Shown in pieces: positions 22,927 through 33,671 of a stretch of DNA of 64,000 bases (within the stretch, counting starts at the first letter, position 1; the number at the start of each line of letters is the position of its first letter). The notes below the pieces were generated by a model. That model was not told the DNA's origin. It did not search any database and was given only the letters and a program-made list of their open reading frames with translations. Location: the NCBI GenBank assembly GCA_012274445.1, contig JAAROD010000015.1:744001-808000 (forward strand), in the 5' to 3' direction. The position numbers were made by a program, and so were the translations under genes. Origin of the DNA: Sclerotiophoma versabilis. Taxonomy: Eukaryota; Ascomycota; Dothideomycetes; Pleosporales; Didymellaceae.

Positions 22927-23353
22927 GCTCTTGGCGAGCGTACAAGCGCAGTGCCAGTGACGGTGTTGTATACCCTTAAGTCGTTGTATACTAAACTGTC
23001 CGGAGTTGTCGTGCTCTGCTCCAGAGTACGAATCCCCCGAGGCACGTGTAGAACGCAGCAGTCGATGGCGAGTTGATGGGTTAGGCACTATGTATACGAA
23101 AAGCTGTAGCTAACATTGCATTTTCCATGAACCGACTGAAGCTGCTTTACGGTTCATGGCAGGGCATGATTCAGGATGTGCAAGGGTGATTATGTGCAAT
23201 GCTTACTGAATCGAGCTTTCTACTGCAGTGGTATAACTTCTATAAAGACTAGATAGGCGTCTTCTCTCTAATAATAACACAATCTTCCTGCTTTTCCCAG
23301 CCCTGACAATCAGACATGATGCCCTCGTCAGGACATGGGTACGGAATCTCCAC

Positions 23354-24343
23354 CTACTTCGCCTCGCCAAAATCGACGTGCCCAGTCTCTTCAGCATGCT
23401 GCACGGCGCCTCGCTCTCCTGCGCCTCTCCATCCGCAGATATTGCACTTGATGTCGAACTTCTGTGTGTCGGTGTAATACTTCTGCTTCTTCAGCTCGCC
23501 ACACAACTGTCGCGCTCCTTCCAGTATGACGTCATCGTTGGCATCGAAAAGCTTGACGTCGTTCTCAGAGCTGAATGTCGAGCAGCCGGAGGGCACGAAA
23601 GCGATGGTGTCGTAGTGTATGCCCGAGTAGACGAGGATGCAGCGCCGCGGCCTGCCTTCATTGAAGCGATCTACGCGCAGGTCTTGGACGTTTATGCTGG
23701 CAATCTCGATGTCGAATTCTTGCGACAATATGCTGAGCTCGATACCTCCGCCCCATGAATCGGAGTATTGTATCCACTTGCAGTAGTCGTCCGGAGAGCG
23801 TTGCAAGATGGCTTCGTTGTAGTATTCGGGGTCGCGCTGTATGGCTTGGGCGACCAGGGATCGCAGCTCAGTCATCGAGTCGAGGGTGTCTGTGAGCACG
23901 GCGCTGCCGAGTGCTCGGAACATGCACGAATTGTCGTCGGGCATGACACGCAGAACCAAGGTGCCACTTCTATCGGGCACAAACACTTCTGGTGTGTCCT
24001 TCAGTGCCGGTTGCTCCTTCCGCTGCAGTGATAGCGGGGCTGCGGATTGTGATGTGGCAGCCTGGAGCTCCCCCTCTTCCTTCGTCTCGCTGGGGTCGCC
24101 GGTTGCTTGGGCGATGACGATTATCTGAGCGCCGTTGAGCTTCAGATCGGTGTCTTTGAGAAGGGTGGGAAGACCGTACAGCGAGGGGTCGAGGGGTTGG
24201 GGTGGAAAGCCCCATTTCAGCTCATACAGCGGGAGGTCTGTTGACGTGGTAATGGCGGAGAGCAGGTCGGAGACGGCGGCGTTGTCGTCGAGTGAGAGGG
24301 TGTGCTGCCCGTTGGGGGCTCGTAGGCGGATCCTGATGGGCAT
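23354..24343 (-). CDS. OTU1: OTU-family ubiquitin thioesterase, Otu1/YOD1 type
   Basis: Cysteine deubiquitinase that works with the Cdc48/p97 ATPase. A single exon encodes 329 aa, the normal length. It has an N-terminal UBX-like ubiquitin fold (MPIRIRLRAPNGQHTL to QIIVIAQA) and a central OTU domain. The catalytic block is MPDDNSCMFRALGSAV (Asp and Cys), and the catalytic His lies in YSGIHYDTIAF. The C-terminal C2H2 zinc finger is CNICGWRG then VQHAEETGH. All three Otu1 modules are present in order. The start at 24343 opens the UBX-like strand directly. Upstream it is divergent from the RSC gene. Confidence 0.95.
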   Translation of the reverse strand: MPIRIRLRAPNGQHTLSLDDNAAVSDLLSAITTSTDLPLYELKWGFPPQPLDPSLYGLPTLLKDTDLKLNGAQIIVIAQATGDPSETKEEGELQAATSQSAAPLSLQRKEQPALKDTPEVFVPDRSGTLVLRVMPDDNSCMFRALGSAVLTDTLDSMTELRSLVAQAIQRDPEYYNEAILQRSPDDYCKWIQYSDSWGGGIELSILSQEFDIEIASINVQDLRVDRFNEGRPRRCILVYSGIHYDTIAFVPSGCSTFSSENDVKLFDANDDVILEGARQLCGELKKQKYYTDTQKFDIKCNICGWRGAGERGAVQHAEETGHVDFGEAK

Positions 24344-24865
24344 CTTGCTGTGGCAGTGGGGACGATAAGCAAGAGTGGGAGGGCGGCTTGGAGGAGAGGA
24401 GCAAGCTACGGGGGAGCTGTGGGAGAGCTGTGGAGGAGCTATGGGTGAGCTATGGGTATGGTGGGGCTGGAGGGGGGAAGGTGCGAGCTACGGTGGAAGG
24501 TGCGATGTCGTGGGCGAACAGTGCAAGAGGGCAGGACCGGGGGCGTGGGAGGAGAGGGGAGACGGAGGGTGCACAGCGAAGAATGTATTGCGAGCTATCA
24601 AGCTTCCTAAGCCCTCGCCATGGTCGGCGGCGCAATCGCTGACCGACGTGGCGCGTGGTGAATGTTCCGGAATGGGTGTGGGTCGAAGGTCGAGCGGCGG
24701 AAGCTAGCACCCCTGTCCGCTGCGCCTGCCGCGCTCGGGCCAATGCTCCGGGCGCGACGTGCGGCCTGCGCTCTGGGTGCTGCTCGCATGTCGCGTCTCT
24801 CCAACGTCGCATTGCCTGCGCACACCCAGTCCACCACACCGCGCACCGCCGCCAACCCAGCAACC
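24344..24865. promoter_or_regulatory. Divergent OTU1/RSC intergenic region
   Basis: About 520 bp between divergent genes. The first part (24400-24465) is purine-rich with repeated GAGCT units; the second part is GC-rich. An upstream in-frame ATG at 24662 could extend the RSC protein by 68 residues, but that extension is Arg/Ala-rich and not family-like. Confidence 0.5.
24400..24465. repeat. Imperfect AGCT-containing purine-rich repeat
   Basis: AGCT occurs at roughly 10- to 12-bp spacing in a G/A-rich context (GAGCTGTGGG, GAGCTGTGGAG, GAGCTATGGG, GAGCTATGGG). It lies just upstream of the OTU1 start. It may be simple slippage or a promoter element. Confidence 0.5.
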
Positions 24866-27587
24866 ATGGCGTCTGCACGCGCGCAGAGCTCGACGCCGGT
24901 GCCGACCACCGAAAAGGCCGCGCCGGGCGTTGATGGCGCCGCGTCGACTGTCACCGAGGCAGAGTACACGGCCATGTCGGACGTGCTGACCAACATCTAC
25001 AACTACCGGAACGACGAGTGAGTGTGGCGGAGGCCCAAAGCATGCACCGCCAGCATGCGCTAACACGTGCAGCGGCTACGACCCCACCAAGCTCTTCCAG
25101 CGCAAGGTCAACAAGCGCGCCGTCCCCGACTACTACGACATCATCAAGGAGCCCATGGCCCTCAGCACCATCAAGGGCCGCGTCGCAGCGAAGGACTACA
25201 AGACCTTTTCCGACTTCGTGCGCGACCTCGCCCTCATCCCACACAACGCCCAGGTCTACAACCGGCAGGACTCGCAGGCATACGTCGATGCCCTGGACCT
25301 AAAGAAGGTCATCGAGGCCGAGTTGAAGCGCCTGGTCGCCGAGGGCACTGTCGCCGAGACCGTCGCAGCGCTGCCCTACCTGGGCGAGATCCCCGAACAA
25401 GACCCTCTCCTGCCCGAGGAAGAGGAGGAGGAAGACGACGATGACGACGACGAGGAGCTTGAGATTGACGAAGAGGACGACGACGAGGACGACGGCGAGG
25501 GCAAGCGAAAGAGGCGGCGAGGCCCGCGCTCCACGGCAGCCATCGCTAAGCGCGAGGGCGGGACACGAGCGAGAGAAGAGAGGGAGAAGAACGACGATCC
25601 CGAGTCGAGGAAGAAGCGTGGGCGACCACCGCGCGTCGACACCCCCATGGAAGCACGTATCAAGGCCATCATGAAGGCCATTCGCAAACCCCGGAACCAG
25701 GCGAACAAGCTCATGGTCAGCGCCTTCGAGCGCGTGCCCGACAAGGCAGTCATGCCCGAGTACCATACCGAGATCCGCAACCCCATGGCTATGGACATCC
25801 TGAAACGCAAGCTCAAGCGCAAGAAGTACACCTCGGTCGATCACTTCATGCTCGACGTCGAGCTCATGTTCGAAAACGCTAAACAGTACAACGAGGAGGA
25901 CAGCCAGATCTACAAGGACGCCGTACACCTGCAGAAGGAGTCGCGAAAGGTTGCCAAAGCTGAGAAGGAGAAGCCAGATACCGATTTCGTCATGGAGGAA
26001 GGCCGCATACCCATGCCCAACGGCATCTTGCACAACGGCGAGCTGTGGAAAGTCGGCGACTGGGTGCACATCCAAAACGCAAACGACCTGACAAAACCCA
26101 TCGTTGCACAGATCTACCGCACATGGCAGGATTCTGAAGGTGGCAAGTGGGTCAACGCATGCTGGTACTACCGACCTGAGCAGACTGTCCATCGCTTCGA
26201 CCGTCACTTCTTCGAGAACGAGGTTGTCAAGACTGGCCAATACCGCGACCACCGTATCGACGAAGTGGTGGACCGTTGCTTCGTCATGTTCATCACAAGA
26301 TACAACAAGGGCCGCCCTCGCGACTTCCCTGCCGACAAAGAAATCTACGTGTGCGAGGCGCGCTACAACGAGGAGAACCACAAGCTGAACAAGATCAAGA
26401 CCTGGGCAAGTTGTCTTCCAGACGAAGTGCGTGACAAGGACTACGTTATGGACTTGTTTGATTCGCAAAAGAAGCTGAAGAAGGTCCCAAGCCCCATCGC
26501 GTACTTGCTCAAGGATGATCAGAAGGAGACCGACGACCTGCCCAAGCCTGAGTGGGGTGCTGAGAATGCCCCTCCAAAGATTGGCGCCGTTCACCGTCGT
26601 CCACGCGATCCCAAGGACTCTCCACCACCAGAACCTACACCGCCTCCTCCGCCAACACCACCACCAGCACCTGTAATGCCGACTCCAAGTCTCCCTCGAT
26701 CAGACTCAAACAGCTACGGCGGCGCTGCGTTGTCAAACTACCCAATCGCCCAGCCACCAGCGCCAACGCCAATGCCAGCGCCCACACCCCAGCATCACCA
26801 GATCTCCTCGGCATACACACCCTCACATCCCGGACACTATCACACCTCCCAATCGCCTGCACCGCACGCCCACCAACAAGCGCCCCAAGCCCCCTCTTAC
26901 CAACCCATCACACCACACGTCCCCTTTACACCCCAACCTGTAGCGCCGATGCAACAGTATCAAACTCCTCGGCCCGCACCAGGTTACCAACAGCCGTACC
27001 CTCAGCCACCACCTGGCTACAAAGCCCCTCCACCAGTTGAGGTATACACTTTGAACGACCATGCAAACGCCAGCATACCGCAGGATATTCGGGAGCAGTT
27101 TCAAACGGACGAGAAAGGCCGCGTGCTATTTTTCACTGCGCCGCCTCTCAACATCTCGCAACCTTTGACCAAGGACGGAAGAGCGTTGGGTCACTCCGCT
27201 GCTTATCTGGCTGCACGAGCTCGACGCGAAAAAGCAAAAGCAGAGAAGCGGAAGGCCGATGCTGCGAGCGCGACGGAGCGAGAGGAAGCAGCCAAGAAAG
27301 CAAAGCGAGAAGAGGAGAAGAACTTGAAGAAGGCGGTTGTGAATCTTGGCACTAAGGCTATCAAGGCATTGGAGGACCAGCTTGCAAGCGCGACCAAGAC
27401 CGAACTGCAGGCATTATTCAGCAACCAGACAAAGGATGGGATCGAGCAGGTGGTAGACGAATTACTGGAGAAGCAAGCCCATGCCATTGAGACGAATATA
27501 GAGCGCGAAGTGCACGTTCAGCAGTGGGAGAGGGAGAAGAGAATAGCCGTTACAGGCATGACGGCGCGCTTGGAGGAGAAGATCTGA
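24866..27587 (+). CDS. RSC1: RSC chromatin-remodelling subunit with two bromodomains and a BAH domain
   Basis: Subunit of the nuclear RSC remodeller, Rsc1/Rsc2 type. Exons 24866-25017 and 25073-27587 encode 888 aa. Bromodomain 1 starts at TAMSDVLTNIYNY and holds PDYYDIIKEPMAL. An acidic run and the AT-hook KKRGRPPR follow. Bromodomain 2 has PEYHTEIRNPMAMDILK and MFENAKQYNEEDS (acetyl-lysine Asn). The BAH domain starts at GELWKVGDWVHIQN and includes KWVNACWYYRPEQTVH. A long Pro/Gln-rich region is followed by a charged coiled coil (ARREKAKAEKRKADAA). The start MASARAQSS at 24866 is chosen because it precedes the domain by a short linker; 24662 is possible. Rsc1 and Rsc2 cannot be told apart outside yeast. 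Confidence 0.92.
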
Positions 27588-28211
27588 TCGAATGTACGAC
27601 TAAGATTGTTAAACCTGGCTCATAGCCCTTTCACCAGGTCTGAAAGAATATAAATTGAGACGACAAACATTGCTATATTGTGCGCCTTCCCGATTCCGCG
27701 TTTCTACACTTCCCTTCGTGGTGCGAAATTCTCCGCCGTTTTTTCTTGTGAAGATTGTGCGGGATAAAAACAGCAATATGACGAAATGATAGACAAACAA
27801 CGAGTAAGTGGCTATGTCAAGACTGGCATGCTGGGTTGCACACCAAGATGTATTCTGCTAGAGAGCCAGAACATACAGGTAGATAAGTCTCCCGTCTACG
27901 ACTAGAACCAAGCCAGATCTGAGTACATACGCTGCAGACACCTAGCGAGCGCAGAGTCGCAGAGCACAAGACGAGGCGAAGCAACAGAGGTCAGAAGACA
28001 GACGTATAAATTCAGAGATCTCTATTAATACTATGTGAGATTACAATCTTGTTTCTAGAGACTAGTTTAATGTTGCGGATTGAGCAATGGGGAGGTTCTC
28101 TTTCTTTCACCACGTGGGTCTGCGTTGTATCTCATGCGTGTCGTCGTCTCGGTAGACACTATGCTCTGGTGAGGTGCCTTTCCAGGGAATAACGGGCGTT
28201 TCATGTACTGT
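27588..28211. other. Intergenic, no gene seen
   Basis: About 620 bp holding the RSC gene 3' end. Only short frames are present. Confidence 0.5.
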
Positions 28212-28538
28212 TTATGAGATGACTGGTCGTTTTAACTCTTCAATGAGGTTGCTGAGACGTCCAGATAACCTTTCCACAGAATCGCGGTACGCAGCCGACT
28301 GGACAGCGAAACAGACGCCCAGTGTAAAAGTGACTAGTACAACCCATGGCCAAAATCGTATCGAATCTTGATACAGAAAAACCTGAGGATGGATTTCTGA
28401 GCAAAACAGGCTGCCTCGAAAGATATCTTCACCAGTTAATATTAGAGTTTCGCGCTTGAACCAGATGCCTTCCCTCCCGCACGACAGCTCTCCGTCGCAA
28501 ATCAGTAGAGTGTGTTCAACTCTGTTACTCCCAGTCAT
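28212..28538 (-). CDS. Possible small membrane protein downstream of the AnmK-like gene
   Basis: A 108-codon frame opens 15 nt after the AnmK-like stop. It contains one convincing hydrophobic segment (FWPWVVLVTFTLGVCF) followed by an amphipathic tail (RLSGRLSNLIEELKRP). No family is recognised. It could be a small separate gene, a missed last exon of the upstream gene, or chance. The protein-like tail is the main argument for it. Confidence 0.3.
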   Translation of the reverse strand: MTGSNRVEHTLLICDGELSCGREGIWFKRETLILTGEDIFRGSLFCSEIHPQVFLYQDSIRFWPWVVLVTFTLGVCFAVQSAAYRDSVERLSGRLSNLIEELKRPVIS

Positions 28539-28553
28539 GCTTCGCCTCCTTCG

Positions 28554-30031
28554 CTACCGGATGTTCATTCCTTGCACCGCAGCCTCAAGATTGCCCTCTA
28601 TGCATACATGCGTCGCCACGTGTAGTTTCTGTCCACCACTGAATCTCAGCAAATGGCTCGACAACTCGTTCCATCTCTGGCCCGGGACCACCCTGGCCCT
28701 GACTGTATCTGCATTCGGATACGCAGACCTCGGCGCCAGAGGTGTTTCGGCAGCCTGTGTTACCTGGCTGATTACTGCTTCGAGCGCGAGGTGCGCGTAG
28801 CAAGCGGCTTCATGTGCGTCACCTGGTATGCCGATGTCATGCAGGGGCCTAGTTATCACGCTCTCAGGGAGTTCGGATTCGAGGTAGTCGATGATATTGG
28901 AGTTTCGCGCGCCGGGACCGCAGACGAAGAGCTCGTCGACCTCCTGGCCCTGGGGAAAGAAGAGTTGGAGCAGCCGGTTGTATTGCTTGAGTATATTCTG
29001 GGCGGTTGCTCGTGTAATGGTTGCGATTGTGTCTGCTTCAGACATGCTGCTGTACAGACACTCGTCGATCAGTTGCTGTGCTTCGTGGTCGCCGAACATC
29101 TCAGTGGCTATGCTCATGGGAGGCGTCTTGCGGAGGTAGTCGTGCATGTCGAGGAAACCGTCCACGATCCCTTGGTTGACTTTACCTAGTGAGCCCAATC
29201 TCCCGTCATGATCCTCTGACAGACCGTTGGATGTGCAGTAGCGGATGGCATAGTCGATCAGGAGACTACCGGGCCCACAATCCCGGGATATCGTTGCGCG
29301 TGCACCATCACCAGCGTGTGGGGATATGAAACTCAGCGTGGCAATTTCATCGATGTTGAGGCAGACACGGAATTTGTGAGGGTGCCGCAAGAAGATCGTG
29401 TCGACGTAGGAGGTAGGGTGTATGTGAGATTGTCTGAATGTACGCTCGATGATTGTAAAGTCGAAAACGGTACTGATGCCAATTTCTTCGGCTATAATCG
29501 AGTTCCAGTGAAGGGGATATTCTCGTGCGCCGTGCAGGTTCGCCGACACACTCAAGCGCTTCAGGGCTTCGCTGTGAGTACCCACAAGGTCGATGTCAGC
29601 CGTTTTGAGAGCATGTTTGCGACAGAAAGTCCTGATACCACCGGAAAATAATTGGCCCAACAACTCGTCGAAATGTGGAGCTGATTTGGATCTGCGACGC
29701 CCAGTTCGAAGATAGTTGACGACAGGGTCAATGACTGACACAGGAAGGGGAATACGGTCGAACTGTGTAGACGGTGAGTGAGCTACACAGTGAGTGAGCT
29801 TGAAAGGGGGAAAGGGGATCAACAAGCACTGACCTGTTGTAATTTTACGTGTAGCGGAGCCGATGGACCTGTCTGACAGAACCGAACTAATGCGCAATCG
29901 AGATGCCCCAGCCATGTGCCAGTGCACACGCCCAAGACTGTAAGGTCAAGGTTGTCCCTTGCAGGCTTCCTGCTCGTGCCCTTACGGGAAGGGATACCTC
30001 TAACGTCCATTGCTGAGTCTCTACGTCGCAT
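28554..30031 (-). CDS. AnmK-like protein (anhydro-N-acetylmuramic acid kinase family), motifs altered
   Basis: Exons 30031-29834 and 29762-28554 encode 468 aa, joined at KLQQ-FDRIPLP. The fold follows the AnmK family. VLGVCTGTWLGHLDCAL stands where active enzymes have MSGTS(M/L)DG(V/I)D. VGTHSEA replaces GxHGQT, and LNIDEIATLSF replaces NIGGIAN. RDCGPGSLLID keeps the catalytic-Asp element (DTGPGN). LFVCGPGARNSNII and GIPGDAHEAACYAHLALEAV are close to the family end. True AnmK recycles anhydro-MurNAc from peptidoglycan, so the fungal role is unknown. The loss of both Gly in NIGGIAN and of the first Asp in the N-terminal loop suggests altered or lost kinase activity, although the frame is intact. 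The start at 30031 is the first true ATG. Confidence 0.82.
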
Positions 30032-31789
30032 TGTGAGGTGGATCGATTCAAATACCTGAGCCAAGTATGCACTTCACGTGCAGAAGAAGTATGGGTACTC
30101 ATCGATGAGAGCGAAGCTCACAAAAGAAGATACTGATATATGAGTTCTCGGAACAATTTTCCCATGCAGTGACAGGGCAGGTACTCACCGATTGAGTTGC
30201 AGACAGACATCTCATAAGTGAGGTTTTCAGGCATGCGACATTTGGCCCCATTGTGCAGGAACCCCCTCACCACGCAGGAAGATCATATTTCTTCGAAACG
30301 AGTTACGTGAACAGGTATGGCCAGGAACTCCCGCGGAAACTACGAACATGACGCGGCCTGTCAAACTAAACATTGAAGTCAAATGCTGTCTTTCACTGAA
30401 GAATTTCGAACAAAATGGGAGTCGGAGGTATATTCCTCCCCTTGAAAATGACTATCCCGTCGAGAACTTTATCAAGCTCTTGATTCAGCTACATACTGTA
30501 CCACTAATGAGGCTGGCTAGGCTTTGGTCAGGACAACCACGAACAACTGCTCGACGTACGTACCACGTGACACGCACCTTCTTGTTGACCTTACTGAGGA
30601 GAGAAACATCTACGATGGGTGAGACCTAAGCGTCGCAGAATACACAAGGGTGAATCACAAGAAAATGCGTATTGTGTAAGGCTCCAGTGAACATGCGCTG
30701 ACACGAAGCCGATCGTGCACGCTGGACCCTGCCGATGCCTAAGGCTGCAGCGATCATAGGCCTTCAATAGGTCGAAACCGATTCCGCATCGTATGCCCGC
30801 AACAACCGAAACGGATGAAAGAGGCGCAGCTCGTTCCACACGAAAAAGGTTTCTATGGTTGCAAAAGGGAAAGATCCTCCTTGAAGTTCCACGCAGTTGC
30901 AACTCAAAACCCAGACCATATGACTGCAAGTTGATTGGCTCAGGAGTAACTTTCCAGGAATTCGGCAGGGACCAGCAGACAGAACAACCAGGGAGCGAAC
31001 TTGGTACACAAGAACGAACAAAATGTTACCAAAAAACCCCCAAAGTGAATTGTCTTGCAAATATACCTTCTAATTTACCAAACTAGGTTCGACGCAATTT
31101 TGTGAGATTCGCGAGATTCTAGTAAGGAGTCCTCTCGCTTTGCTGTCCATCTGGATTATGGCAACAGTCGTGTCCGGGCAACAAAGCCGTCAAATCCTCA
31201 ACGTCATCCACAATCGTAAGCGACAAGCAAATCTGTGCACATGGCACAGCAGCCGGCAGAGCACATCCGCGAATACATCATCGTTGCGGACTATAGTTAA
31301 ATTCGGAAGAGTCGGACAGATTACAGTCACTTGATACGTTGGTTCCGTACGAAGCTTGTGCCCCGCCTATGAACGTGCCTCAGTCGTGGTTGCCTAGATG
31401 ACTGCAGCTGCTGACTCGGACACAACCATAAGTCCTGGCGAAGCAGTCGGGTTCACTAGAATTCCAATACATAAGATCTTACGAGTCGTGCTGGTGGTGC
31501 AATAAAACGATATAGGGGGTGGCCAGGACCTTGGAGGACCAGAACCCTGAACGTTAGTTGAGGCAAGTAATTAAATGGTGTTGAGCTATAGACCTTGGCC
31601 CGAACCTGATTAAAGTTCCAACATATTTGCTCATAGTGTGCGAGCCAAGCGTGGCTCTTCCCGGGATTCCAATTGAAGCGACCAAAACAAGAGTGAGCTC
31701 TCTTCGAGAAGAGAAAAGAAATTGAAGTTGATGTCTGGGGTATCACTTATAAACTACGCTCCTGTAGGTTGCCATCAAGACTAAAGGCT
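30032..31789. other. Intergenic, no gene supported
   Basis: About 1.75 kb between two minus-strand genes. Frames are short, and none has recognisable protein character. Confidence 0.5.
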
Positions 31790-33671
31790 TTAGGAACATG
31801 AATTATAGCCCAGACCCCATTCTGCCTTCAAGGCATTAACAATCCAGGCAGTCGGCCAAACGTTTAATTTTTCGAAATCCTCAAGAAGCTGCAAGACTTC
31901 TTCTCGTTCTCGTGGATCTGTTACTAATGGTCCCCAAACGAAGATGGTATGGCATAGGGTTATCGAAAGCTGCACTGTCTCAGGTGTACTCCGGCAAGCG
32001 CCACAAATCGCGTGTGCATGCTCCAGAATTTGACGCTGGCACTGTTAGCGCGAAACCTGTCAGCCAGATTGGGAAAACTCACATCTGTATTTGACAGACT
32101 CCCAACGCTGCGGATAGCGAAGCGTGGCCCCGGTTTGAAGCTGTGAAGCATGATACAGGCGAAGTGGTACAAACCGAATGCCACCGCTGCACAAGTATTA
32201 AGCCAAGATCATCGGAAGGTTAGGACAAAAACGTACCATGCCAGTCGGCTGTGAACCAGATTTGTGGAAAACAGCTACTCTCGTCCTCGCTAGCTGGCCC
32301 ATGCCAAATCGGATCGAAGCCTTCAGGTCGGTCCTTAGCCCAAGCTTGAACGAGATTCCAGAGCTCATGCCATCGGGCGAGCTTGTTGTTCCGCTCCCCG
32401 GACGGATCTGTCTCGAAACAAAAATTGACGATTAAAGCTGTGTTCCAAGTCATCTGGTTTGCCCAGGCAGTCTCTAACCTCAAGCGCGCCAACGGATGCG
32501 AATCCTGCATAGATCCTGGCGTTGGGTGCAGCTGCAAAGAAAAATCTACGTCGGGTGGCTGTTGGTTGATAGTGGCTGTGTAAAGACACTGACGAACATA
32601 GACCCAGAATGCAGCTTCACGAAGCGTGGGGGCCGAAGGATCTACGTAGTGATTACCTTGAGAAGCGCGCAATATTGCGGAGGAGCCCGCTAGATGCTGT
32701 CCAGCATCTGAGCCAGTGGTAGAGGGTACTACAAATGTGAGCTGAGGCATGCTTGTGTCAGATGTGAGGCCTACCATTAAGCTGCTCATAGAAACGTAGG
32801 ATGACTATGGCGCATAGCAGCGTCTCATCGTGGCTCGCAGCCGGTTCGTTCAGTCGATCAATAAGCAAAGCAATACACCGTTGGTACGCAGCATCAGCTG
32901 TGGCATCTTCTCTACGGTGACGAGCTGCAAACGACAAGACTGCATGACAAAGGACAGGGCAGCATTTGACCTTCTCCGGTACCCCTAGGGTAAACTGACG
33001 CGTTGCATCGGTACAGTCGAGCCAACGACCAAGATATTCCGAGTAGTAGTGTACAAGTCGTGCTTCTCTCTGTGTGAGCGGAACGTCTTCTTTTGAGTAT
33101 GGCCGAGTACCCTCCGGCACAGGTTGCCGCAGTAAGCTCGCTACAGAAATACTGCTTTGGGATCGAGGTCCCGCAAGAGGAAATGGCGAACCTGGCGATT
33201 GTATGCCAATAGAGTCGTTGGGTGAAGGATCGCTTGTTGATCTTGACGTAGTCTCGGAAGGTGCGACGGCCCGTTCGCTTCCTCTCTCTTCATTCGTCTT
33301 CGGTGAAATACTCCGGCTGGCCAGGCTCCCCTCATCGTCAGTGCCATCAACTTCCATCCCTTCATTATCGCGATCGACAGCAGCAGACTTACTCGACGCT
33401 GCTTCAGAAGGGTGATAGTCTTTGAATTTGGTGTGGGGTGCTTCCCACTGACACGGCCGGTTCTTTTTGCTACAGGCCTTGCAGACAGGGTGTGTTTCGT
33501 CGCCTGAATGATGTCAGAAACCTCTTGTACTATACTTGAACACGAATGGGGACAACTTACATTTCACACGACGGGCCCGACAAGTGAGACTGGACAGCAG
33601 TTCATTAGCCTTGTTGACTACGGCCTGTTGCAATCTACTGACCATCCACTTCTGGAGCGGTATTTGCCCAT
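31790..33671 (-). CDS. Zn2Cys6 transcription factor
   Basis: Six exons: 33671-33643, 33589-33561, 33503-32775, 32728-32237, 32186-32083 and 32041-31790. They give 544 aa in frame. The DNA-binding finger is split over the first three exons and reads CLTCRARRVKCDETHPVCKA then CSKKNRPCQW, a complete six-Cys binuclear cluster. The start (MGKYRSRSG) is just upstream. A Ser/Pro-rich linker is followed by a fungal-specific activation domain: LTQREARLVHYYSEYLGRW, FAARHRREDATADAAYQRC, HDETLLCAIVILRFYEQLN, HLAGSSAILRASQ and LREAAFWVYVRQCLY. These are family signatures of fungal_trans_2-like regulators. The target pathway cannot be inferred because no cluster surrounds it. The first two exons are only 29 nt each. 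Confidence 0.88.

Noticed and set aside
25299..26594. 431-codon minus-strand open frame
   Set aside because: It is antisense to the RSC bromodomain/BAH exon, whose domains are unmistakable. The frame stays open because of the codon bias of the real gene.
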